41,601 nt of DNA from Dehalococcoidia bacterium. Its GTDB lineage: Bacteria > Chloroflexota > Dehalococcoidia > GIF9 > AB-539-J10. The stretch is taken from contig SKVJ01000024.1 of assembly GCA_007129495.1 (NCBI GenBank), forward strand, positions 1-41,601, given 5' to 3'. The notes beneath the pieces are model-generated. The model did no database searches, had not been told where the DNA came from, and worked only from the letters and a program-made list of their open reading frames with translations. The position numbers and the translations under genes are program-made. Of the stretch, positions 34,908 to 41,601 are shown piece by piece (the stretch's first letter is position 1; every line of letters starts with the position of its first letter).

Positions 34908-35180
34908 CTAGTATGTTCCCTCGGCTGGAGCAGTGTCCGGGTTCAACCTCTTGAACTTCTCGAGCAGTTGCTCTTTGGTCTCGGAGTTCTCGGGATCCGG
35001 TACAGGAGCGCCTACGGGACATACCTCGGCGCACCGGGCGGCTTCAAACCAGCCCACACATTCGGTGCACTTATCGGAGTCAATCACATACGCGGCATCT
35101 CCCTCGCTGATGGCAGAGTTTTTGCACTCGGGTTCGCATGCGCCGCAACTGATACAGTCCTCGGTGATCGTGTATGCCAT
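34908..35180 (-). CDS. 2[4Fe-4S] ferredoxin
   Basis: 90 aa. The first cluster motif is CISCGACEPECKNSAI. The second is CTECVGWFEAARCAEVCPVGA, in which eight residues separate the second and third Cys (C-x2-C-x8-C), the mark of Chromatium/Allochromatium-type ferredoxins. The C-terminal helix-forming tail (about 30 residues) is also usual for that type. It transfers low-potential electrons; possible partners in the window are the Nfn-like pair and the EFR1 protein. A GAGGAGGT SD precedes ATG 35180 by about 11 nt. The coaD gene starts further upstream on the same strand. Confidence 0.94.
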   Translation of the reverse strand: MAYTITEDCISCGACEPECKNSAISEGDAAYVIDSDKCTECVGWFEAARCAEVCPVGAPVPDPENSETKEQLLEKFKRLNPDTAPAEGTY

Positions 35181-35197
35181 GGTATTGCATTACCTCC

Positions 35198-35737
35198 TCA
35201 GGTACGCGGATTGTGGCTATTGTACCCGCCACTCGTGCGCTTTTCAACTTCCCGGATATAGTCTGCGTACTTTGTGATCAGTGCCGCAGCTACATGGGTA
35301 GGGACCATGTCTTCGAGGCATCCACCCAGCCTGGCGACCTCTTTTATCACACTCGAACTGATGAACTGGTACTTGGCGCTTGTCATGAGACACACTAACT
35401 CGATATCAGGCGCCAGCTTGTGATTCATCAGGGCCATCTCGAACTCTCTCTCGAAATCCGAGTTGGCTCGTAGACCTCGAATCATGACATCTGCCTTCAT
35501 ATGGTGGATGAAGTCTACGACCAAACCGGAGAATGCCTGAACGGAGACATTGGGAATGTCATTCGAAGCAATCCGTGCAAGTTCGATGCGCTCGTCCACG
35601 CTGAACAACAAGTTCTTCTCAGGCCTGTCGTACACCGCAATAATGAGATAGTCAAACAGGGAAGAAGCTCGCTTCACGATGTCAATGTGCCCGTTGGTGA
35701 TGGGATCGAATGAGCCAGGGTAAACAGCGATGGTCAT
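35198..35737 (-). CDS. coaD: Phosphopantetheine adenylyltransferase (CoaD)
   Basis: 179 aa. Penultimate step of CoA synthesis: ATP plus 4'-phosphopantetheine to dephospho-CoA. The nucleotidyltransferase motif is AVYPGSFDPITNGHIDIVKR (TxGH near residue 15). LLFSVDERIELAR and MIRGLRANSDFEREFEMALM (conserved RGxRxxxDFExE) are present. The ISSSVIKEVARLGG motif near residue 125 completes the ATP site. The start is ATG 35737, one base after the rsmD stop (TGA-g-ATG), so it is translationally coupled to rsmD, an arrangement seen in many bacteria. An AGAGGAG SD lies in the rsmD end. The C-terminus carries about 10 extra residues with no motif. Confidence 0.96.
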   Translation of the reverse strand: MTIAVYPGSFDPITNGHIDIVKRASSLFDYLIIAVYDRPEKNLLFSVDERIELARIASNDIPNVSVQAFSGLVVDFIHHMKADVMIRGLRANSDFEREFEMALMNHKLAPDIELVCLMTSAKYQFISSSVIKEVARLGGCLEDMVPTHVAAALITKYADYIREVEKRTSGGYNSHNPRT

Positions 35738-35738
35738 C

Positions 35739-36290
35739 TCATTGCTCCTCTCTCCGGTATAGCGAGATATGCGAATCGCCATAGCGGCGTTGCTTCCATG
35801 CCGCGAACAACCCATAGGAACGGGCGAGTGGATGACGGGCTCCGTGACTCACAACCACCAATGTCTCAGGCGTAACCAGAGGACCGGTCATCAGTTTCGA
35901 GAGAAGCTCATCAGTACAAGAGTCATCATATGGCGGATCGAGCAGAATCACATCATATTGCCGCTCCAATATCCCAAGAGCTTTGTGTGCGGAGATACAG
36001 TACACATCGGCACGATCGGCGAAGCCAGTCCGCAAGAGATTCTGCCGAATGACAGTACAGCACTCGCGACTGTTGTCCACAAAGTCTGCCCGGTGAGCTC
36101 CTCTGCTGAGCGCCTCTATTCCAAGTGCACCACTTCCTGCGTAGAGGTCGAGTACAGTATCGTATTTGCATCCTGAATTCTCAATCATAGAGAAGACCGC
36201 CTGGCGCGTCAGGCTGGTGGTGGGTCTCACACGTCGTCCTGGCGGTGCTTTCAATTCGATGCCTCTTGCACTTCCGCCCTCTACTCGCAT
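35739..36290 (-). CDS. rsmD: 16S rRNA (guanine-966-N2)-methyltransferase RsmD
   Basis: 183 aa. It methylates G966 of 16S rRNA. The N-terminal pattern is GGSARGIELKAPPGRRVRPT followed by RQAVFSMIENSG. The SAM-binding motif I is VLDLYAGSGALGIEALSRGA, and the catalytic motif is ILLDPPYDD (DPPY form of N2-G methylases). ATG 36290 is preferred: GGAG lies 7 nt upstream, and a promoter (36316-36345) would start transcription near 36309. The GTG at 36314 would lie before the RNA start. It runs divergently from clpC, and the gap between them holds both promoters. Confidence 0.95.
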   Translation of the reverse strand: MRVEGGSARGIELKAPPGRRVRPTTSLTRQAVFSMIENSGCKYDTVLDLYAGSGALGIEALSRGAHRADFVDNSRECCTVIRQNLLRTGFADRADVYCISAHKALGILERQYDVILLDPPYDDSCTDELLSKLMTGPLVTPETLVVVSHGARHPLARSYGLFAAWKQRRYGDSHISLYRREEQ

Positions 36291-36315
36291 TTGCAGGCTC
36301 CGGTGGCCGGGCACG

Positions 36316-36345
36316 ATTGTACAATGTCAAACTCACGTTCATCAA
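36316..36345 (-). promoter_or_regulatory. rsmD-coaD promoter
   Basis: Minus strand: TTGATG (36345-36340), an 18-nt spacer and TACAAT (36321-36316). Its -35 lies 13 bp from the clpC -35, so the two divergent promoters are packed back to back. Confidence 0.55.
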
Positions 36346-36358
36346 TGCCTTGTGATGT

Positions 36359-36387
36359 TTGACTGCCATATGGGCATCCACTATACT
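36359..36387 (+). promoter_or_regulatory. clpC promoter, near consensus
   Basis: TTGACT (36359-36364), exactly 17 nt, then TATACT (36382-36387): five of six matches at each hexamer. The predicted RNA start falls at 36393-36394, the first base or two of the leader ORF. No CtsR (GGTCAAA-type), CIRCE or HAIR operator was recognised. Confidence 0.75.
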
Positions 36388-36392
36388 TCGGC

Positions 36393-36422
36393 ATGAGGTA
36401 CGAACGGCGGGTTTTCGTATGA
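36393..36422 (+). CDS. Nine-residue leader peptide ORF upstream of clpC
   Basis: ATG 36393 begins the peptide MRYERRVFV, ending at TGA 36420-36422. The stop overlaps the clpC ATG (36419-36421) in an ATGA arrangement. The ORF begins 5 nt after the -10 hexamer, so its transcript would be leaderless. clpC itself has no clear SD. Inference: ribosomes load at the RNA 5' end, translate the peptide and re-initiate at clpC. It is very short, so chance cannot be excluded. Confidence 0.5.
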   Translation: MRYERRVFV

Positions 36423-38899
36423 GTAGCGGTTTTGAACGATTCTCCGAGGGTGCGCGCAAAGTCCTGACGAAAGCGCAGGAAGAGGCGAAGCGCCTCGGTC
36501 ACGGTTATATCGACACCGAGCACATTCTCTTGGGCATTGTGGACGAGGAGACGGGTGTCGCGGCTAAAGTGCTCACCAATCTTGGGGTGCCCCTCGCTAA
36601 AGTGAGAGCGGCCGTCGAATTCGTGGTTGGCAAAGGCGAGCGGCGGACCGCAGGGGATATCAGCCTTGCACCACGGGCGAAGCGGGCGATCGAAGTTGCG
36701 GTTGACGAGGCAAGACGCCTGAACTCCAGTTACATTGGCAGTGAACATCTGCTTCTCGGGCTGCTTGGCGGTAAGGAGGGGGTCGCCTGCAATGTACTTG
36801 AGAACTTCGGAATAACTATCGAACGTGCGCGCGATGAAGTGGGACAGGTAATGCGGCACGAATCGATGCACGCCCGGACGAACCGCGCGGCAACTAAGAC
36901 TCCCACCCTGGACCAGTTGGGCACTGATCTCACCGCACTGGCCAGAGCGGGAAAGCTTGACCCCATAGTCGGGCGGCAGCAGGAGATAGAGCGCGTAATC
37001 CAGATTCTAAGCAGGCGCACCAAGAATAACCCGGCGTTAATTGGTGAGCCTGGCGTAGGCAAGACTGCTATCGTCGAGGGGCTGGCGCAACGCATTATCG
37101 ATGGCGAGGTTCCGGAAGTGTTACAGGGCAAGCGAATCGTAGCCCTGGATATCGGTGCTCTTGTGGCCGGCACTAAGTATCGCGGCGAGTTCGAAGAACG
37201 GATGAAGAAAGTCATTGAGGAAGAAAAGGCCGCGGGGAACTGTGTTCTGTTCATAGATGAGATGCACACAATTGTGGGCGCGGGTGCTGCTGAAGGTGCC
37301 GTAGATGCGTCAAATATGCTGAAACCGGCACTATCCCGAGGGCAGATCCAGTGCATCGGCGCTACGACACTTAACGATTATCGCAAGTATGTCGAGAAAG
37401 ACCCTGCACTCGAGCGGAGATTCCAGACAGTTCTGGTAGGGGAACCGAGTGTTGAAGAGACTGTCAGCATCCTTCTCGGCGTGAGGTCACAATATGAAGG
37501 ATTTCATCAACTCACTATAACGGATGAGGCGGTCAGCAGTGCCGCCTCTCTTGCAGCACGATACATTCCTGATCGCTTTTTACCCGATAAGGCTATCGAC
37601 GTTATTGATGAGGCGAGTTCGCGCGTTCGCATCAGGCGAGGGAGTACTCCTATCGGGCTTACGGAGGCGCGCAAGGCACTCGAATCGGTTCGCAGAGAGA
37701 AAGAGGCGGCAATTGCAGCTCAGCAGTTCGAGTATTCCGGTGAGTTGCGCGAACGAGAAGTCCAGTTATTAGACAAAGTGTCTCTGATGGAACAGGAGTG
37801 GCAGTCCAAACGCGAGAGCGAGAGGCCTGAGGTGGGAGAAGATGATGTCGCCGAAGTCGTCAGCATGTGGACCGGGATTCCGGTCGTACGGCTGAGTTCT
37901 GATGAAAGCAGCCGTCTGCTCCAGATGGAGGACGCACTGCATAAGCGTATCGTTGGCCAGGATGAAGCTGTCACGACTATCGCCAGGGCCGTGCGCCGGG
38001 CGAGGGCCGGTCTTAAGGATCCACGACGGCCTATCGGCGTGTTCATGTTCCTGGGACCCACGGGAGTGGGAAAGACTGAGTTGGCCAGGGCATTGTCCGA
38101 GTTCATGTTTGGCAGCGATGATTCGATTGTCCGACTCGATATGTCGGAATTCATGGAGCGCCACACCGTGGCACGTCTTGTCGGGGCACCTCCGGGCTAC
38201 GTGGGCTATGATGAGGGTGGTCAGTTGACCGAGGCAGTTCGCCGCAAGTCGTACACGTGCATCCTCCTTGATGAGATTGAGAAGGCTCACTACGATGTGT
38301 TTAACATCCTGCTGCAGATATTCGATGATGGTCATCTCACTGATGCAAAAGGCCGGCGTGTTGACTTCCGTAACAGCATCATCATCATGACCAGTAACGT
38401 TGGCGCGGAGCTTATCCGAAAGGACATGACTATCGGGTTCCCAACTCAAGGTGATGAGTCTCAGAAGCAGCATGTCGAGCATGACAAGATGAAGGCAAAG
38501 GTGCTGACTGAACTGAAGAATCGGTTTCGTCCGGAGTTTCTTAATCGGCTTGACACCACAGTCGTCTTTCATTCGCTGGGAAGAGAGGAATTACGACAGA
38601 TCGTGGACCTTATGCTGCAGCAGGTTGCCAAATCTCTGACGGAGAAGGGCATCACGCTCCTGGTGTCGGATGAGGCCAAGGAACTCCTCGGTACCAAGGG
38701 CTATGACCCGGTGTTTGGGGCACGGCCACTTCGAAGGGTGATTCAGAGTATGCTGGAAGATCAGCTCTCTGAAGCTATTCTGCGTGGTGAGTTCCAGACT
38801 GGGGATGTGGTAGAGATCGATGCGAAGGATGATCGGCTTCTGATGCTCAGCCAGGGAGAGGTTCGCGAACTCCTTCCTGCAGGAGAGACTGCGCGCTGA
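36419..38899 (+). CDS. clpC: ATP-dependent Clp protease ATP-binding subunit ClpC
   Basis: 826 aa, typical ClpC. The N domain has two repeats: [35 protein letters not shown], and [23 protein letters not shown]1: [48 protein letters not shown]. Short middle domain with [20 protein letters not shown] (UVR-like). NBD2: [66 protein letters not shown]. The ClpP-docking IGF is at residues 672-674 (TIGFPTQG). It unfolds substrates for ClpP. The ctsR/mcsAB genes that precede clpC in Firmicutes are absent; radA-ispD-ispF follow in the conserved order. The start is fixed by the family N-terminus (MSSGFERF). Confidence 0.95.
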   Translation: MSSGFERFSEGARKVLTKAQEEAKRLGHGYIDTEHILLGIVDEETGVAAKVLTNLGVPLAKVRAAVEFVVGKGERRTAGDISLAPRAKRAIEVAVDEARRLNSSYIGSEHLLLGLLGGKEGVACNVLENFGITIERARDEVGQVMRHESMHARTNRAATKTPTLDQLGTDLTALARAGKLDPIVGRQQEIERVIQILSRRTKNNPALIGEPGVGKTAIVEGLAQRIIDGEVPEVLQGKRIVALDIGALVAGTKYRGEFEERMKKVIEEEKAAGNCVLFIDEMHTIVGAGAAEGAVDASNMLKPALSRGQIQCIGATTLNDYRKYVEKDPALERRFQTVLVGEPSVEETVSILLGVRSQYEGFHQLTITDEAVSSAASLAARYIPDRFLPDKAIDVIDEASSRVRIRRGSTPIGLTEARKALESVRREKEAAIAAQQFEYSGELREREVQLLDKVSLMEQEWQSKRESERPEVGEDDVAEVVSMWTGIPVVRLSSDESSRLLQMEDALHKRIVGQDEAVTTIARAVRRARAGLKDPRRPIGVFMFLGPTGVGKTELARALSEFMFGSDDSIVRLDMSEFMERHTVARLVGAPPGYVGYDEGGQLTEAVRRKSYTCILLDEIEKAHYDVFNILLQIFDDGHLTDAKGRRVDFRNSIIIMTSNVGAELIRKDMTIGFPTQGDESQKQHVEHDKMKAKVLTELKNRFRPEFLNRLDTTVVFHSLGREELRQIVDLMLQQVAKSLTEKGITLLVSDEAKELLGTKGYDPVFGARPLRRVIQSMLEDQLSEAILRGEFQTGDVVEIDAKDDRLLMLSQGEVRELLPAGETAR

Positions 38900-38903
38900 C
38901 GTC

Positions 38904-38932
38904 TTGACGTCGTTTTCGTTTGAACATAGAGT
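38904..38932 (+). promoter_or_regulatory. Possible radA promoter
   Basis: TTGACG (38904-38909), a 17-nt spacer and TAGAGT (38927-38932), directly after the clpC stop. It would start RNA near 38939, which favours GTG 38968 over TTG 38920 as radA start. Confidence 0.45.
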
Positions 38933-38967
38933 CCTCGTTAGCAAGTTCCGGTAACGAGATATCGCAC

Positions 38968-40377
38968 GTGACGCCCGAGAGCCGTAGCGCAGCAAAACCG
39001 AAGCAGGTATTCGTCTGTCAGTATTGCGGCCGCGAAAGTTTGAAGTGGCTGGGGCGCTGTCCCTCCTGTGAAGCCTGGAATAGCTTCGAATCTGTCATCC
39101 CTGATCGACGTGTCAGCATCTCATCCACCGGAGGTGCCGGGGCACCCCCAGAAGAACTCTCCACCGTGTCGCTTGAGTCCACTCCGCGCTTGAGTCTTGG
39201 CATTGGTGAGTTCGACCGGGTACTCGGTGGTGGATTGGTTCCCGGATCGCTCGTCCTCCTTGGGGGGGAACCTGGGATTGGCAAGTCGACTCTTCTATTG
39301 CAGGCGTGCTCTCATCTCACACAGGAACAGGGCATGGTAGCCTATGTCTCCGGGGAGGAATCATCTCAACAGGTTCGGCTGCGTGCAACACGTCTCGGCG
39401 TGTCGGGCGAACGCATACTGCTTCTTTCTGAGACCAGCCTCGATACTGTACTCGCGCACCTGAATGGGCTTTCCCCATTGCTGGTGATTGTCGACTCTAT
39501 ACAGACCATGTCGTTGGACGGGGTTGGGGGTTCCCCCGGAAGTCTGAGCCAGGTTCGCGAATGTACAGTGGCGCTGATGCGTTTCGCCAAAGCGCATGGT
39601 GTTTCAGTGCTCATCGCAGGACATGTCACGAAAGAGGGTGCAATAGCCGGGCCCGGCACTTTGGAACACATCGTGGATGTGGTTCTGTATATGGAAGGAG
39701 AACGGCACAGTGCGTATCGTCTGGTCCGAGGTGTGAAGAATCGTTTCGGTTCCACTGATGAACTCGGAGTTTTTCAGATGGTGGCGACCGGACTCGTCGA
39801 AGTAGAGAATCCATCGCTGGTGTTCGCGGGAGGCGAGCAGGGAGAAGTCATTGGGTCTGTCATTGTTCCGGTTCTTGAGGGCACCCGCCCTCTCCTTGTG
39901 GAGATACAGGCATTGACTACCCCTTCAGGTTTCGGTCCACCCCGTCGCGTTGCGACAGGATTCGATCTCAACCGTCTGTTTCTGATAACGGCTGTGCTAA
40001 GCAAGCGAGCGAGAATGAAACTCTCGGATCAGGACGTGATAGTCAATGTAACGGGTGGATTGCGCCTGGCTGAACCTGCAGCCGACTTGGGTGTTGCTCT
40101 TGCAATCGTCTCCAGTCTAAGAGATCATCCACTGATGCCCGGGCTGGTTGTCTTCGGAGAATTGGGACTGGGTGGTGAGGTCAGAGGAGTTTCGCAACCG
40201 ATGCGGAGGCTTGGTGAAGCCACGAGGATGGGCTTCAACAGATGCATTCTTCCCAGAGATGCGAATCTGGATGCCATCGACTCGAGTATTGAGCTTCTGA
40301 AGGCGTCTTCGCTTGTTGAGGCGATTGGGTTCGGATTTGAACAAGGTGGAGCGGCGCCACGCAGGTATATACAGTAA
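38968..40377 (+). CDS. radA: DNA repair protein RadA (Sms)
   Basis: 469 aa from GTG 38968. RadA is a RecA-like ATPase/helicase that processes recombination intermediates. N-terminal zinc finger: VCQYCGRESLKWLGRCPSCE. ATPase: GGEPGIGKSTLLLQA (Walker A) and LLVIVDSIQTM (Walker B). The RadA-specific KNRFGST motif is in GVKNRFGSTDELGVF. The C-terminal Lon-like domain is visible from about LVEIQALTTPSGFGPPRRVA. The start is uncertain: the frame is open to TTG 38920 (16 residues longer), neither has a strong SD, and the family length (about 455) favours GTG. Its stop overlaps the ispD ATG by one base (TAATG). Confidence 0.94.
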   Translation: MTPESRSAAKPKQVFVCQYCGRESLKWLGRCPSCEAWNSFESVIPDRRVSISSTGGAGAPPEELSTVSLESTPRLSLGIGEFDRVLGGGLVPGSLVLLGGEPGIGKSTLLLQACSHLTQEQGMVAYVSGEESSQQVRLRATRLGVSGERILLLSETSLDTVLAHLNGLSPLLVIVDSIQTMSLDGVGGSPGSLSQVRECTVALMRFAKAHGVSVLIAGHVTKEGAIAGPGTLEHIVDVVLYMEGERHSAYRLVRGVKNRFGSTDELGVFQMVATGLVEVENPSLVFAGGEQGEVIGSVIVPVLEGTRPLLVEIQALTTPSGFGPPRRVATGFDLNRLFLITAVLSKRARMKLSDQDVIVNVTGGLRLAEPAADLGVALAIVSSLRDHPLMPGLVVFGELGLGGEVRGVSQPMRRLGEATRMGFNRCILPRDANLDAIDSSIELLKASSLVEAIGFGFEQGGAAPRRYIQ

Positions 40378-41057
40378 TGGACCGTGTAGGAGCTATTGTG
40401 CCGGCTTCAGGGCGAAGTGAGCGCATGGAAGGGGTGGATAAGCTTCTCGCTCCTCTGGCAGGCAGGCCTCTTCTCGCATGGTGTGTTGATACACTGGAAC
40501 GTAATGCTCTTGTGACCGAGATTGTGGTGTCTGTTCCTCTTGAGAAGATGCTCACGTTCGATGCTCTGGTGCAGACGAGTAATTGGGAGCGAACGAGGCT
40601 TGTGACCGGTGGCCGTCGGCGGCAAGACTCCGTGGCAAACGCTCTCGGCGTTCTTGATGACGTTGACTGGATCATCGTGCATGATGGAGACAGGCCCTTT
40701 CTTACGGAGGCTCTGATCAGAAACGGGATCAGTGCTGCGCGAAAGACAGGCGTGGCGGTGGCCGCAGTGACGGTCAAGGACACGGTAAAGATCGTGTCGC
40801 CGGAGGGAGTGGTGCGGGACACTCTGGATCGGAGTACCCTGCGGGCTGTGCAGACACCGCAGGTATTTCGAGCGGACATTCTTCGGTATGTATACAACTA
40901 TATCGAGGAAACGGTGACCGACGATGCGATGCTCGCTGAGAGGCTGGGATACCAGGTCACAGTGTATGAAGGCCTGTGCGAAAACCTGAAGGTAACCACG
41001 CCGGATGATTTGCTCGTCGCACAGGTAATCGCTCGTCGATGGGAGGCCGGCCGATGA
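40377..41057 (+). CDS. ispD: 2-C-methyl-D-erythritol 4-phosphate cytidylyltransferase (IspD)
   Basis: 226 aa. Third step of the MEP isoprenoid pathway, CTP plus MEP to CDP-ME. The CTP loop is IVPASGRSERMEGVDKLLAP, an S-for-A variant of the usual AAGxGxRM-x-K pattern with Arg and Lys kept. LVTGGRRRQDSVANAL, IIVHDGDRPFL (usually VHDAARPF), VAAVTVKDTVK, TPQVFRADIL, and TDDAMLAERLGYQVTVYEG follow in family order. ATG start overlaps radA TAA; stop TGA overlaps the ispF ATG (ATGA). Two Ala residues of the usual HDAAR are Gly-Asp here, a mild deviation. Confidence 0.95.
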   Translation: MDRVGAIVPASGRSERMEGVDKLLAPLAGRPLLAWCVDTLERNALVTEIVVSVPLEKMLTFDALVQTSNWERTRLVTGGRRRQDSVANALGVLDDVDWIIVHDGDRPFLTEALIRNGISAARKTGVAVAAVTVKDTVKIVSPEGVVRDTLDRSTLRAVQTPQVFRADILRYVYNYIEETVTDDAMLAERLGYQVTVYEGLCENLKVTTPDDLLVAQVIARRWEAGR

Positions 41058-41524
41058 GAGTGGGTCTTGGGTATGACTCGCACCGTCTCATTGAGAATGA
41101 GACTATCGTACTCGGTGGTGTCACGATTCCTTTCGAGAAAGGGTTGGAAGGCTGGAGCGACGCCGATGTCGTGATCCATGCAATCATGGATGCGTTGTGT
41201 GGTGCCTCTCGCCTTGGAGACATCGGTATATTGTTCCCTCCCGGTGATGAGAGATATCACGCAGCGTCCAGCCTGTCTCTGTTGCAGAATGTGACAGGGA
41301 TGATAACGAGCCAGGGGTTGCGCATCTCAAACGTGGACGCCACAATTGTTGCGGAGGTACCGCTCCTGTCACCGTACCTCCCCCAGATGTGCAGGAATCT
41401 GGGGGCCGCGATGCGCATAGAGGACGAGCGAGTGTCGGTCAAGGCTAAAACGAATGAGCATATGGGGTTTGTGGGTAGAGGGGAGGGCATCGCTGCGTTT
41501 GCAGTAGTGCTGTTGGAGCCGTGA
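41054..41524 (+). CDS. ispF: 2-C-methyl-D-erythritol 2,4-cyclodiphosphate synthase (IspF)
   Basis: 156 aa. It converts CDP-ME 2-phosphate to ME-2,4-cyclodiphosphate and CMP. The zinc ligands are in VGLGYDSHRL (Asp and His) and VVIHAIMDALCGASRLGDIG (His), followed by LFPPGDERYHAASSL. The C-terminal signature is KAKTNEHMGFVGRGEGIAA, including the CDP-binding Thr/Glu region. Start ATG 41054 overlaps the ispD stop by four bases, so ispDF are translated as a unit. The remaining 77 bases of the window hold no start or terminator that I can recognise. Confidence 0.96.
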   Translation: MRVGLGYDSHRLIENETIVLGGVTIPFEKGLEGWSDADVVIHAIMDALCGASRLGDIGILFPPGDERYHAASSLSLLQNVTGMITSQGLRISNVDATIVAEVPLLSPYLPQMCRNLGAAMRIEDERVSVKAKTNEHMGFVGRGEGIAAFAVVLLEP

Positions 41525-41601
41525 GATTACTGCGGTCGTGTCTCATTGCGCCTCTGGCACATGCTTTGCGGTCGTTCGGAGCGCCATCTGCGAAGTGCTA
41601 G

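Noticed and set aside
41525-41601. Start of a further gene (cysS often follows ispF)
   Set aside because: No start codon with an SD or family-like N-terminus is seen in the last 77 bases.
1-41601. CRISPR arrays, insertion sequences, prophage genes or defence systems
   Set aside because: No direct-repeat array, transposase, integrase or known defence motif was seen on either strand.

Overview
The window is a gene-dense bacterial chromosome segment of moderately high GC, with 35 recognisable protein genes and two tRNA genes. It carries core housekeeping genes and no phage, transposase or CRISPR sequence. The gene set suggests an anaerobic or facultative member of the Chloroflexota, perhaps Dehalococcoidia-like: NfnA/GltA-type ferredoxin:NADP oxidoreductase, ferredoxins, an HspR-type regulator next to an Hsp100 gene, the clpC-radA-ispD-ispF order, and an atypical ribulose-phosphate epimerase relative. 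This placement is inferred from protein flavour and gene order, not from a marker-gene search.

Left part (1-10.4 kb). This part is looser and has longer gaps. It holds the N-terminal part of a secreted DUF11-like protein that runs off the left edge, an ECF sigma factor, a CAU-anticodon tRNA, a flavodoxin-ferredoxin fusion (EFR1 type), an ACT-domain protein, a class I/II aminotransferase, DNA polymerase X, a phosphoribosyltransferase-like protein, a DUF2267 protein and Fpg/MutM. The gap before polX contains hairpins and a degenerate copy of the 3' end of the upstream tRNA.

Middle part (10.4-25.8 kb). An overlapping nfnA-gltA pair is followed by polA (minus strand), which diverges from argF-der-plsY-gpsA. 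Next come dnaJ, diverging from a CoA-pyrophosphatase-type Nudix gene, then an hspR-like regulator joined to a ClpC-type Hsp100 gene, a VTT/DedA-like membrane protein, tRNA-Ala(GGC) and an RPE-family protein.

Right part (25.8-41.6 kb). A minus-strand operon runs shortened clpB -> tkt -> rpiB -> pgi, linking a chaperone relative to pentose-phosphate and glycolytic interconversion. The plus strand then has leuS-proC. A 2[4Fe-4S] ferredoxin and the coupled rsmD-coaD pair lie on the minus strand. Last is clpC-radA-ispD-ispF, a conserved stress, DNA-repair and MEP-isoprenoid cluster with stop/start overlaps.

Most noteworthy: (i) a clpB gene lacking the N domain and the whole first AAA+ domain, with the junction at a repeated REALRK-like stretch; (ii) a nine-codon leader ORF directly behind a near-consensus promoter, whose stop overlaps the clpC start; (iii) several genes (polA, argF, nudix, vtt, leuS) whose start codon lies only 6-8 nt after a -10 hexamer, with no Shine-Dalgarno, suggesting leaderless mRNAs; (iv) three Hsp100-family genes within 17 kb; (v) an RPE-family protein with altered metal-ligand positions. 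All functional names rest on motif recognition by eye; no database search was run.
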